64,000 nt of DNA, taken from NCBI RefSeq assembly GCF_036884655.1, contig NC_088345.1, positions 21,294,501 through 21,358,500 of the forward strand, in the 5' to 3' direction. Positions 59,326 to 64,000 of this stretch are shown one piece after another (position 1 is the stretch's first letter; every line of letters starts with the position of its first letter). The position numbers and the translations under genes were made by a program. The DNA is from Musa acuminata AAA Group. Taxonomy: Eukaryota > Streptophyta > Magnoliopsida > Zingiberales > Musaceae. The notes under the pieces are model-generated. The model worked only from the letters and a program-made list of their open reading frames with translations. It was not told the origin of the DNA and searched no databases.

Positions 59326-62300
59326 TTAGGGACAATTTAACATACCTAATTCCCTTCTAATGAATTCAAATTGGTCTTCATTCAAGGCTTTTGTGAATAT
59401 ATCTGCTAATTGATGCTTTGTGTCAATGAATTCTAGAACAACATTATTGTTAAGGACATGATCGCGTATGAAATGATGCCTAACGTCGATGTGCTTAGTT
59501 CTAGAATGCTGAATTGGATTTTTAGTAAGGCATATGGCACTAGTATTATCGCATTTTATGGGAATATTTTCAAGGTGAATTACATAGTCTTCTAATGTAT
59601 TTTTCATCCAAATTACTTGTGCACAACATGCACTTGCAGCAATGTATTCGGCTTCCGCCGTAGATAGTGCAACTGAATTTTGTTTCTTGGAAGTCCAAGA
59701 AACAAGTGCATGTCCTAAAAATTGACATGTTCCGGATGTACTTTTTCTATCTATCCTGCATCCGCCAAAATCGGCATCTGCATAAGCTATTAGATCAAAT
59801 TTTTCAGATTTTGGATACTACAATCCTAAATTTGGAGTTCCTTTAAGATACCTAAATATTCTTTTAACACTCTTAAGATGAGATAATTTAGGATTAGATT
59901 GAAACCTAGCGCAAAGTCCTACACTAAACATAATATCCGGTCTAGTCGCAGTGAGGTAGAGTAGACTACCTATCATTCCCCTATATGTTTTTTGATCGAA
60001 ACTTTCACCATTTTCATCCATATCTAACTTAGTCGTAGTACTCATAGGGGTGTTTATTGCTTTTGAATTATCCATGTTAAATCGTTTTAACAATTCTAAT
60101 GTATATTTCGATTGGTTAAGAAATATACCATCACTAAGTTGTTTGATTTGTAATCCCAAAAAGAAAGTTAATTCACCCATTAAACTCATTTCAAATTCAA
60201 GACTCATACATTTGGCAAATGATTCACATAGTGATTCATCCGAAGAGCCAAACACAATATCGTCAACATAAATTTGCACAATAAGAAAATTATTTTCAAA
60301 ATGTTTAATAAACAATGTAGTATCAACCTTGCCTTTGGTAAAATTATTTAAAATAAGAAAGGAACTAAGCCTTTCATACCAAGCTCTAGGAGCTTGTTTT
60401 AAGCCATAGAGAGCTTTAGTCAATTTGAATACATGATTAGGAAGAAGAGAATTTTCAAATCCGGGAGGTTGTTCGACAAATACTTCTTCGGAAATAAAAC
60501 CATTCAAGAAAGCACTTTTAACATCCATTTGAAATAGTTTAAAATTATTACTACTAGCATAGGCAAGGAGCATCCTTATGGCTTCTAATCGAGCCACGGG
60601 AGCGAAGGTTTCATCGTAATCGATACCTTCTTCTTGGTTGAAACCTTTGGCCACTAATCTAGCCTTGTTTCTAACCACGATACCATTTTCGTCTTGCTTG
60701 TTTCTAAAGACCCACTTAGTACCTATGACTAAGTGGTCACTTGGTCTAGGAACAAGCTTCCATACCTCATTCCTCTCAAATTGGTTCAATTCTTCTTGCA
60801 TTGCAATGATCCAAAAATCATCTTTTAAGGCTTCGTCAATGCATTTAGGTTCAATTTGAGAAAGGAAAGCGGCGTTAGCACAGAAATTTTTGAAAGAAGA
60901 ACGAGTTTGAACCCCTTTTGATGTATCTCCTATAATTTGCTCTTTTGGATGAGCATCTACATACTTCCATTCTTTTGGTAAAGAAATTTCGGAAGAAGAT
61001 GCATTCAAAAGGCTATTTTGAGGAGAGGGTTCATTTAAATTCAAATTATCAAAACCAAGATCATCATCAAAATCATTTTTCTTTAAATCGGAAATTTCAT
61101 TAAAAACTACATGAATAGACTCTTCAATTACTAAAGTTCTTTTATTAAAAACCCGAAAAGCTTTAGAAACGGAAGAGTAACCAAGAAAGATGCCTTCATC
61201 GGATTTAGCATCAAATTTTCCTAAAGCATCCCTTTCATTTAAAATAAAGCATTTACAACCAAAAACTTTAAAATAGGAGATGTTTGGTTTTTTGTTATTC
61301 CATAATTCATAGGGAGTTTTGGATAAGGATGGTCTTATTAGGACTCTATTCATGATGTAGCAAGCCGTATTTACGGCTTCGGCCCAAAAGTACTTAGGTA
61401 AACTATGTTCATTCAACATAGTTCTTGCCATTTCTTGTAGGTTTCTATTTTTCCTTTCAACTACTCCATTTTGTTGAGGATTTCTTGGAGTTGAGAAGTT
61501 GTGATTGTACCCATTACTTTCGCAAAAATTTTGAAAGTCACGGTTTTGGAATTCACCACCGTGATCACTCCGAATTGATGAAATCATGAAGCCTTTTTCA
61601 TTTTGAGTGAGTTTACAAAATTTAGAGAAACACTTGAAGCAATCACTTTTGTGAGCTAAGAAATAGGTCCAAGTGTATCTAGAGTAGTCATCCACAATCA
61701 CAAAGGCATATTTGCTTCCACCTAGACTTGTTGTATCAATTGGTCCAAATAAGTCCAAATGGATCAATTGTAATGGTCTAGTAGTGCTAATTTGATTTTT
61801 TGGTTTGAAGCTTGTTTTTATTTGTTTGCCTAGTTGACATGCATCGCATACTTTGTCCTTAATAAACTTTATATTTGGAATTCCTCGTACTAATTCTTGA
61901 GATGAGATCTTAGATATTGTTTTCATGTTTGCATGGCCTAATCTCTTATGCCAAAGCCAAGCATCATCATTTACGGCGGAGAAGCACATTTCATTACTTA
62001 GTTCATCAAGATTGATGGTATAGACATTATTTTGTTTTAAAGCAATCATAGTCATGTTATGATTTGGTTTTTCAATAATGCACATATTTGATTCAAATCT
62101 AACGATGTAACCTTTATCGTATAGTTGACTAATACTCAAGAGATTATGTTTCAATCCATCAACTAGTAAGACATCATCAATGGAAAAATTAAATTTGTTA
62201 CCAATAGTTCTCTTGCCAATGATTTTGCCCTTGTTGTTGTCTCCGAAGGTAACGTACCCTTCTTCTTTGCTAGTGAGCATAGAGAAATGAGATGGATCTC

Positions 62301-62364
62301 CAGTCATATGTCTTGAACATCCACTATCGAGATACCATCTCTTGCTCCTAGCTTGTGGGTTTGT
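59326..62364 (-). pseudogene. Pol of element R, one internal stop
   Basis: Read from just after the gag stop. The protease active site block ([13 protein letters not shown]) lies at about 62335-62297. Counting from the Met at 62307, integrase has H120, H125, C154, C157 and the D185, D248, E284 triad; reverse transcriptase has D595 and YVDD at 680-683; RNase H follows. A TAG at 59820-59818, at a Trp codon, interrupts just before RNase H. The remaining 163 codons are open and in the same frame, including VSWTSKKQNSVALSTAEAEY and the end FIRRELGMLNCP. All catalytic residues are present, so the damage is limited to the stops. Sirevirus order (integrase before reverse transcriptase) confirms Ty1/copia. 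Confidence 0.93.
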
Positions 62365-63930
62365 CTACAAAAGAGGATGATTTTTAGGTACCCATTTGAT
62401 TTTGGGTGCCTCAAAAATTGACCCACTAACTTTGTTATTTATGATTGAATTCTTTATAGTTCCTTTAGGAACCCATATTAATTTTTGTGAACTAATTTTC
62501 CTAAATGGGCATTTGTAGGCAATATGTCCGGATTTGCAACAAAAGTTGCATTTCACATAAGAGGAAACATGTAATGTAGGTCCTTTTACGAAAGTGGTGG
62601 GATTTTGATGTAATCCTTTTACAAATCCAATTCCATTTCTATTTGCGATGTGACCCTTGTTTGCAAGGATCATATCTAATCCTTTGCTACTAACCTTAAA
62701 CTTGTTTAAGGTTTCCTTAAGAAGCATATTTTCATTTTTTATTGCTTCTAAGTGCTCACACTTAGAGCATGGAGGAGTTTGAAGACTATCAAACTTATCT
62801 TGTAGCAAAGCATGCTCTTTCTTTAAGATACTTAATTTCTTGCTAACAGTTCTACATTCATCAAATAATTCATGAAAAGCGATAGACAGTTCTTCAAAAG
62901 ATAAATCTTCATTAAATAAATCACATACCTCTTCTCCTAACGCCATTAGCGCGTAATGAGCAACTTGCTCGGTGTTGGACTCCTCTTCTTCGGATGCACT
63001 TGAATCATCCCACGTTGCCTTGAACGCCTTCTTCTTTGATGTCCTCTTTTTGGCTTGAGGACAATCGTTCTTGTAGTGTCCCGGTTTTTTGCATTCATAG
63101 CAAATCACTTGGTCTTTCTTTTGTTCAAATTTATTTTTTGTATTATTTTTAAATCTGTTATTTCTTAAATATTTTTTAAACTTTTGAGTCAAAAGTGCAA
63201 TGTCATTGTCACTGTCCTCATCACTTGATGTTCCTTTCAAGTGGTCTTCTTGTGATTTGAGTGCCATATCCTTCCTGTTCTTTGGAAGGGGGTTCTCGAG
63301 CTCGTCATGAGCTTGACATGTCATTTCGTAGGTCATTAGAGACCCAATGAGTTCTTCAAGAGGGAATGCTTTAAGGTCTTTGGCCTCTTGAATGGCCGTA
63401 ACTTTTGGATCCCAACTTTTAGGGAGGGATCTTAAGATTTTAGTTACTAGTTCAAAGTTAGTAAAATCTTTACCAAGAGCTTTGAGTCCATTGATGACAT
63501 CCGTAAACCGGGTGTACATGTCTCCGATGGACTCACTTGGTTTCATTCGGAAAAGTTCGTAAGAGTGCAAAAGGATGTTGATTTTGGACTCTTTCACTCG
63601 GCTAGTGCCTTCATGAGTGACCTCAAGAGTTCTCCAAATATCAAAAGCCGAATCACACATTGAAACACGATTAAATTCGTTTTTGTCTAGTGCACAAAAC
63701 AAGACATTCATAGCCTTTGCATTTAAAGCAAAAACCTTCTTCTCCGATTCATTCCATTCGCTCATCGGAAGAGAAGATTTTTGAAATCCATTCTCGACAA
63801 TAGACCAAAGCTCAAAGTCCATAGAAATGAGGAAGATTCTCATGCGAGTCTTCCAATATGTGTAATCCGACCCATTAAACAAAGGTGGTCGTGCAATAGA
63901 ATGGCCCTCTTGCATGCCGGAGTAAGCCAT
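62365..63930 (-). CDS. Full-length Gag of element R
   Basis: 521 residues. UBN2-type core at 1-205, two CCHC zinc knuckles (C277-C280-H285-C290 and C461-C464-H469-C474), and a coiled-coil-like Glu/Lys/Leu stretch at about 335-425. It forms the particle and binds RNA. It ends WVPKNHPLL at a TAG (62367-62365); the next codon begins the pol frame without a shift. Gag-pol is normally one ORF in copia elements, so the TAG may be a mutated Gln codon or, less likely, a readthrough stop. Start ATG 63930 lies 39 bases after the primer site. Confidence 0.93.
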   Translation of the reverse strand: MAYSGMQEGHSIARPPLFNGSDYTYWKTRMRIFLISMDFELWSIVENGFQKSSLPMSEWNESEKKVFALNAKAMNVLFCALDKNEFNRVSMCDSAFDIWRTLEVTHEGTSRVKESKINILLHSYELFRMKPSESIGDMYTRFTDVINGLKALGKDFTNFELVTKILRSLPKSWDPKVTAIQEAKDLKAFPLEELIGSLMTYEMTCQAHDELENPLPKNRKDMALKSQEDHLKGTSSDEDSDNDIALLTQKFKKYLRNNRFKNNTKNKFEQKKDQVICYECKKPGHYKNDCPQAKKRTSKKKAFKATWDDSSASEEEESNTEQVAHYALMALGEEVCDLFNEDLSFEELSIAFHELFDECRTVSKKLSILKKEHALLQDKFDSLQTPPCSKCEHLEAIKNENMLLKETLNKFKVSSKGLDMILANKGHIANRNGIGFVKGLHQNPTTFVKGPTLHVSSYVKCNFCCKSGHIAYKCPFRKISSQKLIWVPKGTIKNSIINNKVSGSIFEAPKIKWVPKNHPLL

Positions 63931-63968
63931 CTCTCTTGGGTATTAAACCAAATATGAGAGATAACCTT

Positions 63969-63980
63969 GCTCTGATACCA
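63969..63980 (-). other. Primer binding site of element R
   Basis: Minus strand TGGTATCAGAGC, two bases inside the 5' LTR. Confidence 0.9.
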
Positions 63981-63982
63981 CT

Positions 63983-64000
63983 TGTTAGGATCGGAGCGGC
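63983..64000 (-). repeat. 5' LTR of element R, first 18 bases in view
   Basis: TGTTAGGATCGGAGCGGC, identical to the start of the 3' LTR at 56989. Confidence 0.9.

Larger units (their letters stand above)
56989..64000 (-). mobile_element. Sirevirus R, almost complete, with pol
   Basis: 3' LTR 56989-58215, polypurine tract 58216-58229, non-coding 58230-59325, pol 59326-62364, gag 62365-63930, primer binding site 63969-63980. The 5' LTR starts at 63983 and is cut by the window end. The left target site is ATTCC (56984-56988). Gag, protease, integrase, reverse transcriptase and RNase H are all in one frame, broken by two TAG codons. It lies in the gag of Q. Confidence 0.95.

Noticed and set aside
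59326..63930. An integrated plant pararetrovirus (as known from banana)
   Set aside because: The order integrase then reverse transcriptase, the DSGCSRHM protease block, LTRs and a tRNA-Met primer site all place it in Ty1/copia. No movement or coat protein motif is seen.

Overview
The window is nuclear DNA of a flowering plant, most likely a monocot. The evidence is split genes with GT-AG introns, a chloroplast-targeted cyclophilin, an NMCP1/CRWN-type nuclear lamina gene, and a dense load of Sirevirus-type Ty1/copia LTR retrotransposons. The Sirevirus load would suit Zingiberales (banana or ginger relatives), but that narrower placement is a guess.

Layout. 1-1741: end of a minus-strand Sirevirus (L), gag fragment plus truncated LTR. 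1742-3660: AT-rich DNA with a degenerate repeat of about 180 bp and a TA microsatellite. 3945-5028: the only host gene that looks intact, a two-exon thylakoid-lumen cyclophilin-like protein. 7513-17336: a six-exon NMCP1-like gene that is broken by in-frame stops, three 1-bp frameshifts and a 1.6-kb hAT element in its last exon, and that ends early. 18600-19260: relic of another copia pol. 20114-25770: a gag-only Sirevirus (P). 25771-32113: parts of other LTR elements, mostly without recognisable coding. 32114-64000: one nest of Sireviruses.

The nest. On the minus strand, S carries H and H carries Q. On the plus strand, T (35017-42530, TSD CAATA) sits inside the LTR of H, and N1 (47825-55161, TSD CGATC) sits inside the internal region of Q. 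R (56989 to beyond 64000, minus) sits inside the gag of Q. R has gag, protease, integrase, reverse transcriptase and RNase H in one frame, broken by two stop codons. P, T and N1 carry only a shortened Gag followed by 1.9-3.2 kb of non-coding DNA.

What stands out. The three gag-only elements have lost the Gag zinc knuckle and share one derived C-terminus. Their LTRs share a 5' module of about 300 bp that the pol-bearing elements lack, although the rest of each LTR matches a pol-bearing partner (N1 with R and L; T with Q). This looks like a long-lived parasitic lineage that follows several autonomous Sireviruses. Separately, in Q most of pol is replaced by about 2.2 kb holding a 340-codon ORF with its own leader, while the last codons of RNase H remain.
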